A stretch of 64,000 nt of DNA from Apteryx mantelli (lineage: Eukaryota > Chordata > Aves > Apterygiformes > Apterygidae): positions 142,346,288 to 142,410,287 of the forward strand of contig NC_089978.1 in the NCBI RefSeq assembly GCF_036417845.1. Direction: 5' to 3'. Shown piece by piece: positions 52,138-63,157 of this stretch. The notes below the pieces were generated by a model. It had not been told where the DNA came from, did not search any database, and worked only from the letters and a program-made list of their open reading frames with translations. Positions within the stretch are counted from its first letter, which is position 1. Every line of letters starts with the position of its first letter. Position numbers and translations under genes: made by a program.

Positions 52138-53236
52138 TCACTATTATAATTACATGATTTAACACAGCTACAAGCAAAGGTTATCTATGTATCAAGTAGT
52201 GTCATAACAGAGATATTCATAAGTATGAAGCATACAAGGGGAATATTTAGCAAACTAGGTAAAAATGTTTGGTCAGGAAAAAGGCCTGCAGATAAAGTCT
52301 TCAGAACTGCATTTATATGCTGCTTTGTCCATATCCAAACCTTCGCTGTGGCTGCAGCCGATGGGATTCAGCCTATGCTTCCACTGTGTGGATAGTAGAG
52401 ACCTACATTGTTGTATTGAATGTTTGTTTGTCCTGATTTGAAGCTAACATTCAAATCTGATTTCAGAGCATGACTATATTTGCAGTTACCTTATTATTGC
52501 TTCTTTACTAAACATTAAAACCATAAAGCAATATGTATGTAATTGCTGAAAACATTCTTCACAAACCAATCATAGTCATGTTCTAAAAATGAATTTCTAC
52601 ACGTGGAAAAATATTTTGGCTGTTAAAATAGTCAAAACTGACTGAAATATTTATTTACTAAAGCAACCTTGTGATAGAACTGATTTTTTAAGACTTAAAA
52701 ATTAAAAAATATTTATGAAATACTCTTCCCAGATGAATTTCTAACTATTGACAATTTTATTATGTATGTACCAGGTTAGCAGTTATATATTTGTATAGGT
52801 TAAGAAAGGAAGTTGATAAATAACATTACCAAGTTATTAGGAGGGAATTTTTACTGTGCTTATTAGTATTATTCTTTTTAACTGTGGAATCTTTTGATAT
52901 GGTTCATCTGTCAAATACCGTATCTTCACATTAGTACATTATGTGATTTTTACAATAAGACATTTATTTTATGAGATGCCATTCCGCATTAAGGTTTAAT
53001 ATTTGTAAATATTTCCATTTAAAACATGATTTTGCTATTTGCATGCATCTTACCCAAGATGGCGTTTTAAAATAACATTCTCAACTGCATTTCTGAAAGG
53101 TTAGAGGCAACTTGGCATGGACGAGACAATGAACTGATTATACCTAAGCATTTGTTTTGGGGTAATTGTTTGCAGCTAGTGCAGCTGAAGAGTTAAAGCC
53201 ATGTGCTGAATTTAAATCTATAAACATGAAGGATGG
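52138..53236. other. AT-rich non-coding DNA
   Basis: No exon, RNA gene or mobile element is seen. It is rich in TATTTA/TTAAA strings. Confidence 0.5.
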
Positions 53237-53274
53237 TGCCAACTTGGCAGCGATTCGTGCATTCAAAAGTAAAC
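53237..53274 (+). repeat. bipartite 38-bp element, copy 2
   Basis: TGCCAACTTGGCAGC, then 8 variable bases, then CATTCAAAAGTAAAC, matching 32701-32738 in sequence, orientation and spacing. In this copy the first block is a perfect 13-bp palindrome-like TGCCAA-C-TTGGCA. The copy sits inside a 60-codon open frame (53166-53348) that is not recognised and is probably chance. Confidence 0.6.
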
Positions 53275-56062
53275 GGGTCTCCCTGGCTGTTTCAAACGGA
53301 GGCATCAGTATGAGGTTTAGCTGCAGTCTCTCTAGTTTACAGATGTAACCTTCCTTGCTTATGATGCCTTTTGCTAAAAACAGTCCATCTTTTGCAGAAA
53401 GTCTCTTTTAAACAGACCCAGAAAGAAGGTCACAGTTTGCATTTCAATGAGAATATTAAAAGGAGATCCGACATATTTTATTACTTCTATAAGAAAAAAT
53501 CTCAGACCTCAAGATACAAGTAAAATGACAAAATTTTTGTTACTGAGTTTTAAATAAATCAAATTCAAGTAGAGCTTACTGGTTTCAGATTAATGGGGAT
53601 ACAGTAAGCTCGTCTGGAAATGAGATGTCAGTTCCTAACAGACCTGCAATAGTACCCCTTGCAATGTATTCAGACACACCATTTACATTCAAAATGCAGT
53701 TTGGAAGGAATAAAATTACAATGGATACATCTATATTTCATTTTAATAACTGCAAAAGGCCAAACCTCTTCTAAAACTGGAAGCTGAAAAACAAAGCCAA
53801 GGAAATGCTTTCTTTGGGGAAGACTTTCTTTTTTATATATATTTTAAGCTTTGCTTACAAGTTGTCAAAAGACCAGGTTATCAGTGATACCGCAAGATTA
53901 TTTTAATTAGTTATCTTTGTATGTGCCTGTTAGAGCTGTACCAATATGAATGACTTCTAAAGTCTTGAATTCTAAAACATACCTATTATTTGTCAGTCAA
54001 TGCATAAATGAAGAGCTCAACATAGTCTTTGTATCTAGCTAAGCAGGAAACAGTCCAGGATGTAACCTAAATGCATTTAAATCAAAACTGGGGAGGCGGG
54101 GGGGGGGGGGGGGGGGGAGAAAAAAGGAAGAAAAAGAAAACCACACACAGAAAGGAGATTAAGCTAATGCAATGTTTTCTATGAAAGGACAAATGTCATC
54201 TTTTATTCAGCTGGACTCTTTTTCATACAGGAGAAAAACGTAGCAGTGCTCTGGTGAGCACTGCCCTCTCACTGCTTCCAGATGTACTGACATTTGATTT
54301 GCTGCTGATTAGTATGGGCAAAAGAAGAGGGGAAAAAAAAAGCTGGCATCAAGTCACGTCCTCCATCTTAGTCCCAGCTGGTACCAAGCTCCAAAGAAAC
54401 AAAGCGACTTCAGACTGTGCTATCATATATTCATGACCAAGAAGAAATATAAAAACCAGCACGTTTGAATTCCTGACAACCATAGAAGAATAGTGCATTG
54501 GCATGTTGAATTTTTCCAGCCAGCTTTTGCTGACCTATAAACCTTTGTGACTGGAACAAATGCAAATAGAGCTGACTTGCCTCGCAAACTACTGAAGGGT
54601 ATTCAAACCGAGTTGTGTCTAACAGGCTAACAATAACCCACTGTCCCACCCATGCAAAACACACAGTCTGGGAAAAACAGCTTTAGAAAAGCACTTGACT
54701 GAGACATAAAATGCAGACCATGCCAGGAAAAAAAAAAAAAAAGCATCTTTCTTCATATTTCTTTTACCTAAAATGCCATAATAAAAAAGTAATTCAGAGT
54801 AAAATTATCTAACTATTAAAATAAAGAGTATACAGTCTTAAAAACAGGCTGAATATTAGTAACTAGGAAAAAAAAATAATCAGGGACTGCATCCTCTACA
54901 GTCATATTGGGCTTCAGTCCCTAAAAGCAAACCTACAAGAAATAACAGTCAAAAATGGTTGTGCGCTAATGAACTAAACTAGCACTAAACTAAACTGCAC
55001 TTCGCAAAAGAGTGCGTTCAGAGGAAAAGGTCTACTCAACTACAAAACCCTAGATTACATTTCCCTTTGAATGATCTTTATTCTTACATTTTTACTCAGG
55101 TAAGCAAGATACCTGAAGGTACTGACCTTACCAGCTTTGATATGGCCCCAGCAATAGCTCCAGACAATGTTGTTCACCTTGCAGAAAAGGAAGATCAAAC
55201 TCATAGTAATTCAGCAAAATCTTTTTTTGTCTGAGAAAGGCAATAAGGCACCACTGTGGGGCATTTATTGAGTGTAACGATTTCTTTTGAGGAGAGAGTT
55301 AAAGTAGGAAAGAAGTGGGTGGCTCGTCCCTTGAGTATCTGAATGTCCTCGCTATTGTTTTATTTTACTCCGTGTAGTTTGTGATTGCATGGGACCAAGT
55401 AACCATCCCTTGATCTGCTTCCATCAAAGGCCAATTAAAGCAGCCTCATTCTCTGTGCCGAAAGAAAGGGATGAGCAAGAGCAAAGCAGCATAATGGAGA
55501 ATCTCTGAGGTCCTGCTGTTTGTCAGGTGGAGTCATTAGTGCTCAAGTCTGACCCTAGACTTCATCCTCTGCTTGCACTGATTAAACATTCATTGGAGAA
55601 GCCTTAGAACTTCCATTTTAAAACTACCAAATAAATTCAGGCATCTAATTTAATCCAACTAACTTCAGGAATTTAGACATTTAGTTGTCAGAGGCTGTCT
55701 TTGTAATCAATGAAGAAAAATGGGCACCTCCTGATGGGAATTCAGATCACCCACTGCCTGTACAGAAGGCCTAGTCTGAGCAATCTCCTAATCTGACACT
55801 TTGATTTAGTCCCAAAATCTAATCTCCCTAAAGTAGGAGGAACCCAGGCCACAACACTAGTCCTACAAGCAGCTGCCATTAGTCTTCTTTTTTCATTCAG
55901 CAAACTACTTGCACGTATAAAATTGATTGTAAGTAGTTAGATTCTGAGCATGGCAGATAATTATTTTTTAACCTTTTCAACATCTGGCCTTTAAGACTAG
56001 AGTACTAAGAAAAATTGAGAAGGTATGTCCCAAGTTTCCATTGTGAAACAGAGTGACATTGG
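53275..56062. other. non-coding DNA with a long poly-G tract
   Basis: No exon is supported. A 20-base G run lies at 54098-54117 and a 15-base A run at 54728-54742. Confidence 0.5.
54098..54117 (+). repeat. poly-G tract (20 G)
   Basis: Longest G run in the window, followed by a purine-rich AGAAAAAAGGAAGAAAAAG stretch. It can form a G-quadruplex. Confidence 0.95.
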
Positions 56063-56260
56063 CATTTCCACTGTGACAAAGCACTGGAACAGGTTGCCCA
56101 GAGATGTTGTGGAGTCTCCTTCTCCGGAGATATTCAAAACACGCCTGGACACAATCCTGTGCAACGTGCTCTAGGTGACCCTGCTTGAGCAGGGAGGTTG
56201 GACTTAGATGATCTGCAGAGGTCCCTTCCAACCTCAACCATTCTGTGATTGTGTGATTCC
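56063..56260 (+). mobile_element. CR1 LINE, 5'-truncated 3' end
   Basis: The segment reads GCACTGGAACAGGTTGCCCA, then GAGATGTTGTGGAGTCTCC, then TTCAAAACACGCCTGGACAC, then GGTGACCCTGCTTGAGCAGG, then GAGGTTGGACTTAGATGATC, then AGAGGTCCCTTCCAACCTC, ending ATTCTGTGATTGTGTGATTCC. This is the highly conserved CR1 3' end, including the C-terminal coding tail, the 3' UTR and the terminal octamer-like repeat (ATTCTGTG). Only the last 200 bp or so remain, the usual outcome of CR1 insertion by target-primed reverse transcription. It contains no complete gene. Similarity may begin weakly a few tens of bases further left, from about 56018. This is the strongest evidence that the DNA is avian. Confidence 0.92.
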
Positions 56261-56295
56261 ATTAAAGTGCATATGATGTACAACCATTTCATAAA

Positions 56296-56392
56296 CATTC
56301 CCCCATATTCCTACAAAATGCAGAGGCAACTAGCACTCTAAGCTATTCTGAGTGCTAGCTGCCTCTGCATTTTGTAGAAATATGGGGGAATG
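56296..56392 (-). repeat. 97-bp near-perfect inverted repeat; candidate RNA hairpin
   Basis: The left arm 56296-56338 and right arm 56350-56392 are 43 nt each and reverse-complementary at 41 positions, around an 11-nt loop (TAAGCTATTCT, 56339-56349). The two differences pair 56310 with 56378 and 56329 with 56359. In plus-strand RNA they are C.A and A.C mismatches; in minus-strand RNA they are G.U and U.G wobbles, so only the minus transcript gives an unbroken 43-bp stem. Complementarity stops sharply at both ends. It begins 35 bp right of the CR1 tail. Alternatives are a microRNA-like precursor, a small palindromic transposon relic, or an inverted duplication made during DNA repair. No known microRNA is recognised in it. 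Confidence 0.85.
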
Positions 56393-59300
56393 CCCAAAGA
56401 GAGCACAAAAAGAAAACTTCATATTTCTATCACCTAATAGCAAAATGTAAGGCATAACCTTTCTAAGAGACTACTGAATTTGAACAGGAAGGTGGAAGTC
56501 CCTTCCAGACCAAACTGCTGTGTAAACATACACGAGAAGGTTTAAAATGGACTTTAGCAGCATGCGGAAGCACTTTTGAATAACTGATTTATATGTAGTG
56601 ACAGCTGCAAAAACTGTCCAAAAACTTAAAAGTCCCAAAAATGTAACCTACCAGTGAGGAATTCCCAATGATAGACTAAAAATCTGCCCGTGTGCCATGT
56701 TCTTTAAGAAAGGAGTGTGTATCCTGAGCTTTCTTGGCCATTTGGGAGAGCTGGGCCCATAGCAGTCTACAGGGTATTGAAGCTGGAATTCATCCCACAG
56801 GATGCAGCTACCTACGTTAGGTGCCAAGTGTAACTTGCCTTTCTGACTGCCCGTACAGCCAGTGGAACAAGGCAAGGTGATAGGAGTTGTCCTCTGAGGG
56901 GGCAGAAGGCCTCCTACGCCTCTGCAGGCATTACAGGTTCCCTGATGACCTCAGTAGGCAAGACACTTAACATTTAGAGGCTGAATTTTTCTATCTGTAG
57001 TCTTCTGTTACAAAGCAACAATACATACCTAACCAAATAAATTAAATTCTACTATGCTGAAATTAAAAGTGGATTAGAAAACAAATCAGTTATTTCATTA
57101 AAGTTCATTGAAATTTGCCTTTTCATTGCGCTTCTGCATAAATTGTATATCTTCTAATTTTATTCTTTTAAATAATTTATCAGTTACATTAGTATCAATT
57201 ACAATATTGATCCTAATTTGTCTGGATTTACAGTGTTTATAATTATTGCTGGGCATACAGAAAGGCAAGACATTGACAATCCTTCTTTGACCTTTCTAGA
57301 TCAAAATATTTGCTAAAATGGTGTTACAGTTGCAGAGGGTTGGCGGTATTCTGGCATGTGATGAAATCAAGGATGAAGACTCAAAGGAAATTATTCTGTT
57401 TTCTAGCCTAGAAAGAACTAGTAGATAATTTGGCAGAATTATAAAGGTGTGGGTAAAAGGTCTCTTTTAGATTTAATGCAAGTGTGGCAAATTTGTTCTA
57501 TGGATTAAAGAAAGTTTACATTTAAAGTGCACATTAAAATGCACAGAGACAAATTTTATGAACTTGTTTTAATGTGAAAAACAGCAGTGTCATTTTTTGT
57601 TTCTGTCTTTTCCTCCAAAATGGTCTGACCCCACAGGGTCAGATGGGGGTTTTAAAACCTGTATGTAACTTCTATAGGAGTCCCATTTTATCCTATTAAA
57701 TTCTGAAATTTGTAAGTCAGGCAAAATATGTAAGTAACAAAGCTGAGCACCCAACTCGGGTCTCTAGCTATGATATCATCCTGGTACACAGGGCTGTTTG
57801 TTGTCTCACATATTTGTTTAAGATGTATCTTAAATATACAGACCTTGTGTACCCAAACAGATAAAAGCAGATACAGAAAAGCAACAGCTTAGTTCAGGGT
57901 ATTGCTCAGTTAAAGTAACATACAGTGTTTTAAGCTCACATAGCCTCTAGCTACTTATTCATATTATAGCTTACTATAAACTATAATGTACAATATAATA
58001 TCTTCCAAAAGTTCTGCTACATTTAAGAGCTCTGTCAGCCAGGTAATTATAACTAAAACTGCTCATTTGGTAGTTGTGACAACACAATTCTCTTCACCCT
58101 ATTTTTCTTGTCCTTGTTCTTTTTAAAAAAAAATACTGAAAAGTCTTACTGTTGGCTTTCATGAACGGTGGTAGGCAGACTTGTGCACTCACAGTGGATC
58201 CTGCAAACACCCGGCTAAAAGGGCACAACTTCCATGACACTTCGCACATGTCATGTCCAACATAGAGCTCACAAGAGGGGAAAAAAAAGCTTCATAGCAT
58301 TATCAGAAAACGCAGGTATTTTTCACAGCAGTCCCATTTGCTGTTCTACAAGGTGAATACTTGAGCAGCTCTTTCAGTCAGTTTAGCTTCAAATCCAAGC
58401 TAACTGACCTTTTTAATCCACAGGTCCTTTAAATCAACCTCTTTATATCAGGTGGGGAATCATCAACACCAGAGATTAAATACAATATAAAAAGGCATTC
58501 ATCAGAGTGCTTTGAATGCTAGTAAAACCTCAGCAAGCTAAGAAGCCCACAGATGAGAAAACACAAACACAGCACTTTCAGAAGGACACCCCCATAGAAG
58601 GTAAGGGTACTGATCTGTAAGCATAAATATGAACTCAGGAAGCCTACCTTTTCGGCCTGGTCTTCTGAAATTCTTGGCTTCACATTTCTGATGGGCTTTT
58701 TTCCCCCCCTCCTTCAATCCCAAAGGTAATGCAGCATTTTATATACACAGCTATACGAAAGTGGGACCTGGCTGAAGCAAACCCCATCCCTGGTGTAGTG
58801 TTCTTCAAGGTTAAAACAGGGTACAGAACCCTTGGACCAGCCCTGGTGGCTGCTTTCCTGAAAAGTGCTTCATATTAGATGTGCTAAGTGATAGAGGTGC
58901 GCACAAGATCATTTCCTGAGAATGAAAAAGCTTGTTGTCAAAGCAAGGCAAGACTGACTGTACCAAGTAGGTATAGTTAGGAAATAAAAAGCTTTTTGGC
59001 ATGTAAATTCTTTTTCTGGCTTCACCGCTACAACAGTACTACTATTACTTGGTTGAAGACAGTCAAATGGGCCCAAAGACATTATTTTCATTACTGACCT
59101 TGATCCAGATCAAATGTATGATCACTGGAAACTGTGATAACTGTGCCTGTTTCTAAGCTCTAAAAGGGGGACAACAGTGCTCCCATTTTCCAAGCCTGCC
59201 ACTGCCACTGGCTACAGCCAGTAACGGTCTCTCGGTACACAAGTTACAGCACCTCACAGAAGGGGACCTAACTAGTTGCCCCTCCTGTCATGCAATTAGA

Positions 59301-62300
59301 GCTGCAATATGTTGAAATAGTGTTACTATGTAGCCAGATACACCAGTGAAACACTCATTTGCCTGAGGCTCGCAGTACAGAGCTAGCGGTGCAGATGTAC
59401 AAACCATACTGCCAAGGGGGAGAGCTTCTTCAAACCTTCTGAAGCAAGAGAAATGGGCAAAGCTAAACATCTGCAGGGGTTGCCAGCCCTGATGTGCCCA
59501 TGCTCCTCTATGGCCGCACGGCTTTAACCTCCTTTAGACCATCACAACCCCCATCAGTAAGGTGGGAAAATGCACTGCAGCCTCTTTGCGCCAAAGTAGG
59601 TTATGCTGAAACAAAACAAGGGTAAGGAGCTTCTCTACATTTTCCATAAAATAGACAGGCACAATTTAGCCCTTATTACATGTTTTCTATCACCAGAGTT
59701 TTGGAGCTTACTGTAATCAGAATCACGACAGATTATGCACAAACTTGCTTTTAAACCTCCTACCCCAGAGACCTAACACTTGGTAGGTATGCACTGGCAT
59801 TTCCTTCCAGAGCTAGTTCTGGCCTGTGCTCGTGGAAGAAAAGTATCCTTTCTCTGCAAAGAACATTATCACTGCTAAACAAATTTAAATATGCCTGATT
59901 AGATAATGCGAGAAAATATCCATGTTCCTGCTTTGCTGTGAGCTGGCAAGCTTCCTTATGCACTGGTCAGTAGAATTAGTACTGGATGGCCTCACAGTGA
60001 AGATGACTGTAAGGTTTAGTTTAACTCCTCACTATTTGAGCAGAGGAACATTACCCCAAATAAGGACAGAAAGGACAAATCTTGCTTTCAACACAGTGTT
60101 TTGTTCCAGGATTAAAAAGTTTAAATAATATACCTCCAATAACAGGAAGCTGTATTCTGATATGGCTGCTTACAAAAATAACATGCAAATTCTGCATCTA
60201 AATTTACGCAGCAGGCTTGTTAAATCAAGGTGTAAAAAACCCAAGATAAATAAACAAGGACCGTAGATACGATTTCATTCAAACTTAGCGACAGGAATGG
60301 ACTAGAATTCTGAGAGAATGTTTTTGATTGGATTTTTAGCAATAACATGGTGGGATTTCATTTTCTGTTCTAAAAACTGGATGGTATTTGTAAGAATTCA
60401 ACCTGGAGAGTGATCACCTCCCAACATAAAATTGTAGGTTCCACTTTTGCACAGGAGGGACAACTCATTGAATTTATCTTCCACAGGGTATTGCAAACAA
60501 ATAACTGATAGAAGTATAATGAGCGATTTTGATTATTTTAATTTTAAAAGGATAGGGCAGAAGGTATTCTTTCAAGATATCTGCCATGGTAGGTTTTGTT
60601 ACAAGATTTGAGGTGTACAGACTTTCTAGAGCAAGTGCCATCAGTGAAGTTCTGTAGGGATCAAGTCACACATGGTTATAAGTATTCTTTCTGATATGCC
60701 TTAAAATGAAGGGCTAGACATTGAAAATTCAATTGCCTTTTTTTTTTTTTAAATGTAACAGCTGATCAGCATATGGTAGTATGAGGTTTTCATCCCAAGA
60801 AAGTATGAAGCAACTCTTCTAAGTAGCTCTAGATAATGCTTTATGAAGTGCTTCTAATGCCCTTGGAATGAAAGGTAAAGTATGAATAATAACAATCATG
60901 TTTTCATATTTTCTAACAGTATTTTTAAAGAGGTTTCAAAAAACGGGCACTCCCTTTCTTTCCTGAAATGCGCTACAAATAAAGAATCATAGCTATATAC
61001 CTTACTGACTAAAGTAAGTTTTTAGTACTTTTATGAATTCTGATAAGCCAGTGCAGCTAAGGAGTTAGAATCACTTCCCTTTTCTGTATCACTGACATAA
61101 CTAGCATGTCTCAATAAATCAGTTACCAAAACTAGGTATTACAACAAGTATTACTGAAGCATAATATAATGAACAGTAAGGTTGAAAAAAATAAATGTTT
61201 GCTAGGTGTAGCTCACTTAAAAGCTGTAATGTCCCATGAATTTAAACAATAAGGCTTAGAAACTGTTTTTAATGTTATGAATTATGATTGGATCATGAAA
61301 ATTTAAACCTTCTGTAATTCAAGTAGGTTTTAGTAAAAAATCTATTTTGGACTTGTTTCTGTTTTTCATTTGTTGCAACTTCTAGGGCTTTTGCTTTGTC
61401 GCAGTCAGTGTTTTCTTTAAAGGAAAAATAAATTGGTTAACTTTTAATTTGGTGTATTAATCTCCCAGAAACACTTTTCCCAGTTACATTTGCTAGCATT
61501 TTTCTAAATATATGTTTATTCTTTATAGCATTACATATACCATTTCCCCTGGACAGTCTGTCCTCATTTTGTGAGGCAAAAGGGACAATAGAATTCTTCG
61601 TAAAAACAAATTGCTGCATCTCCCTGAAACAATTTTGCTACTCACTTTATTTTTATCATAGCAGCATGGGCAACAGCACAGAAATCCTATGCTACTTCCA
61701 TTAGAGCATAAGAGATCTAAAGGATCCTGTATATTTTATATATTTCTTTTGCTTCAAATATAACCTAAGCATCCTTAATTAGTCAACCCACAGGTCAATT
61801 TTGGAAACAGTGCTGCTGTGTAAATTTGCAAATGCTGGACCTAGGACCCTTGCAGCCCACAGACCTGTTACAGCAACTTACCAAAACGTATTTAACCACT
61901 ATTTTACACTGGTGCCACTGCTGCTGTAGTTCAATACTTGCATCATACTATGTTGGAGAAAAGATAAGAAAAATGGTTTTCACTGAAAATATTGATGGAT
62001 CTTGAAGAATATTGTGTTGTCCTAATCCAGTGAGGTCAGTTAAAGTTTTGCTATTGCCTTCAATAAAAGTAGGATCAACCCTCTTAATTTCTGGTCTTTG
62101 CTGTAAATCAGGTTGTTGTCATGAATTATAGATCAGAGCTTTAGAAACTTATGGATAAATGTTAAGGGATTTACTCAATTAGCATGAGACTCACATATGT
62201 GCAACTAGAATCTTTCTGATTATTCATTTTGTTAATTCAAGATGCTTTTTTGTGCTCAGAATCTTTCTGCAACTCTCCCATAAGTAAGTTTATTATTGAG

Positions 62301-62872
62301 GTTAAAAGACTGCTCCATAACATTTTTAGAAACACAGTTCAAAACAGTGCAACAAGAACACTATCTGTATTTTCACAAAATGGGAAGCGACACAGGGTTA
62401 TACACCTAGTTGCACAAAAGGGTTGCGTAGCCAAAATGGATCATTAGGAAGTCTCCAAATACTGAATTTAAAAGCCAGGCACTACAATTACCTCAATTGT
62501 TCTGCACTGAGGCAGTTTGTGGCACGTCTGTGAAGTGGGAGGCATTTCCCACGCCTGCTGTAGGCTGCGGTAAATCACCTAGGTTGTTCCACAACACTGT
62601 GAGCTTACAGTCCGTCACAGTGTACTGTAGATGCCACGATGAGAGGGGGGAGGGAGAGTGCATTTGATATGCCTCATTTCCCTGACAGAGATGACCATTA
62701 ACAAAATGCTGCAAATTAATCTTACATTTAAGATAAGCATTTTCAGTGTTAGGTTGTTCACTCACAGATGATAATATAAAAATATACTCAAGTTACTTTC
62801 TAAGGAAGTGTGGCAGACCACACTAGGAACAATTGAACAAGGGGAAAAGAAAAAGAAATCACATACTGTCTC
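56393..62872. other. AT-rich non-coding DNA
   Basis: No exon, RNA gene or clear mobile element is supported; open frames are all below 80 codons. A T run lies at 60738-60750. A short string at about 61909-61921 (ACTATTTTACACTGGTG) recalls old dispersed repeats. Confidence 0.5.
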
Positions 62873-62909
62873 AGATTGAATCCCAGAGTAAATCCATGGA
62901 GTTACGCCC
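62873..62909 (+). repeat. possible ancient dispersed-repeat scrap
   Basis: AGATTGAATCCCAGAGTAAA followed by TCCATGGAGTTACGCCC resembles the 'GTGTAAATCCATGGAGTTACAC' type of old sauropsid repeat. It abuts the tandem duplication starting at 62906, whose unit may be derived from the same element. Short and uncertain. Confidence 0.3.
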
Positions 62910-63157
62910 TTATTTATTTCAAGAATGAATTTAACTAGTTATTGACATCACTGGGGAAGCTAACATAATCATATGGTCATGCTGCCGACAATCTTCTTGA
63001 TTATCTTACATGCAGACTTGCAGACATGCATACCCTTATTTATTCCAAGACTGAACTTACCTAGTTATTCCCATTATTTGGGAAGCTAAAACAATGATGT
63101 GCTCTGGCTGTAGACAATCTTCTGGATAGTTTTAAACGCAGACTTCTTCTACCTGCC
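62906..63157 (+). repeat. two-copy tandem duplication, 126-bp period
   Basis: Copy 1 is about 62906-63031 and copy 2 about 63032-63157. Shared landmarks stay in exact 126-bp register with no gap: CCCTTATTTATT (62907/63033), CTAGTTATT (62935/63061), GGGAAGCTAA (62954/63080), GACAATCTTCT (62987/63113) and GCAGACTT (63012/63138). Overall identity is roughly three quarters, so the duplication is old yet free of indels. No third copy is seen on either side. The open frames are broken, so coding is not indicated. Confidence 0.85.

Noticed and set aside
53166..53348. 60-codon open frame overlapping bipartite element copy 2
   Set aside because: No family match. The other copy of the element (32701-32738) is not in an equivalent open frame, so the shared sequence is not explained by coding.
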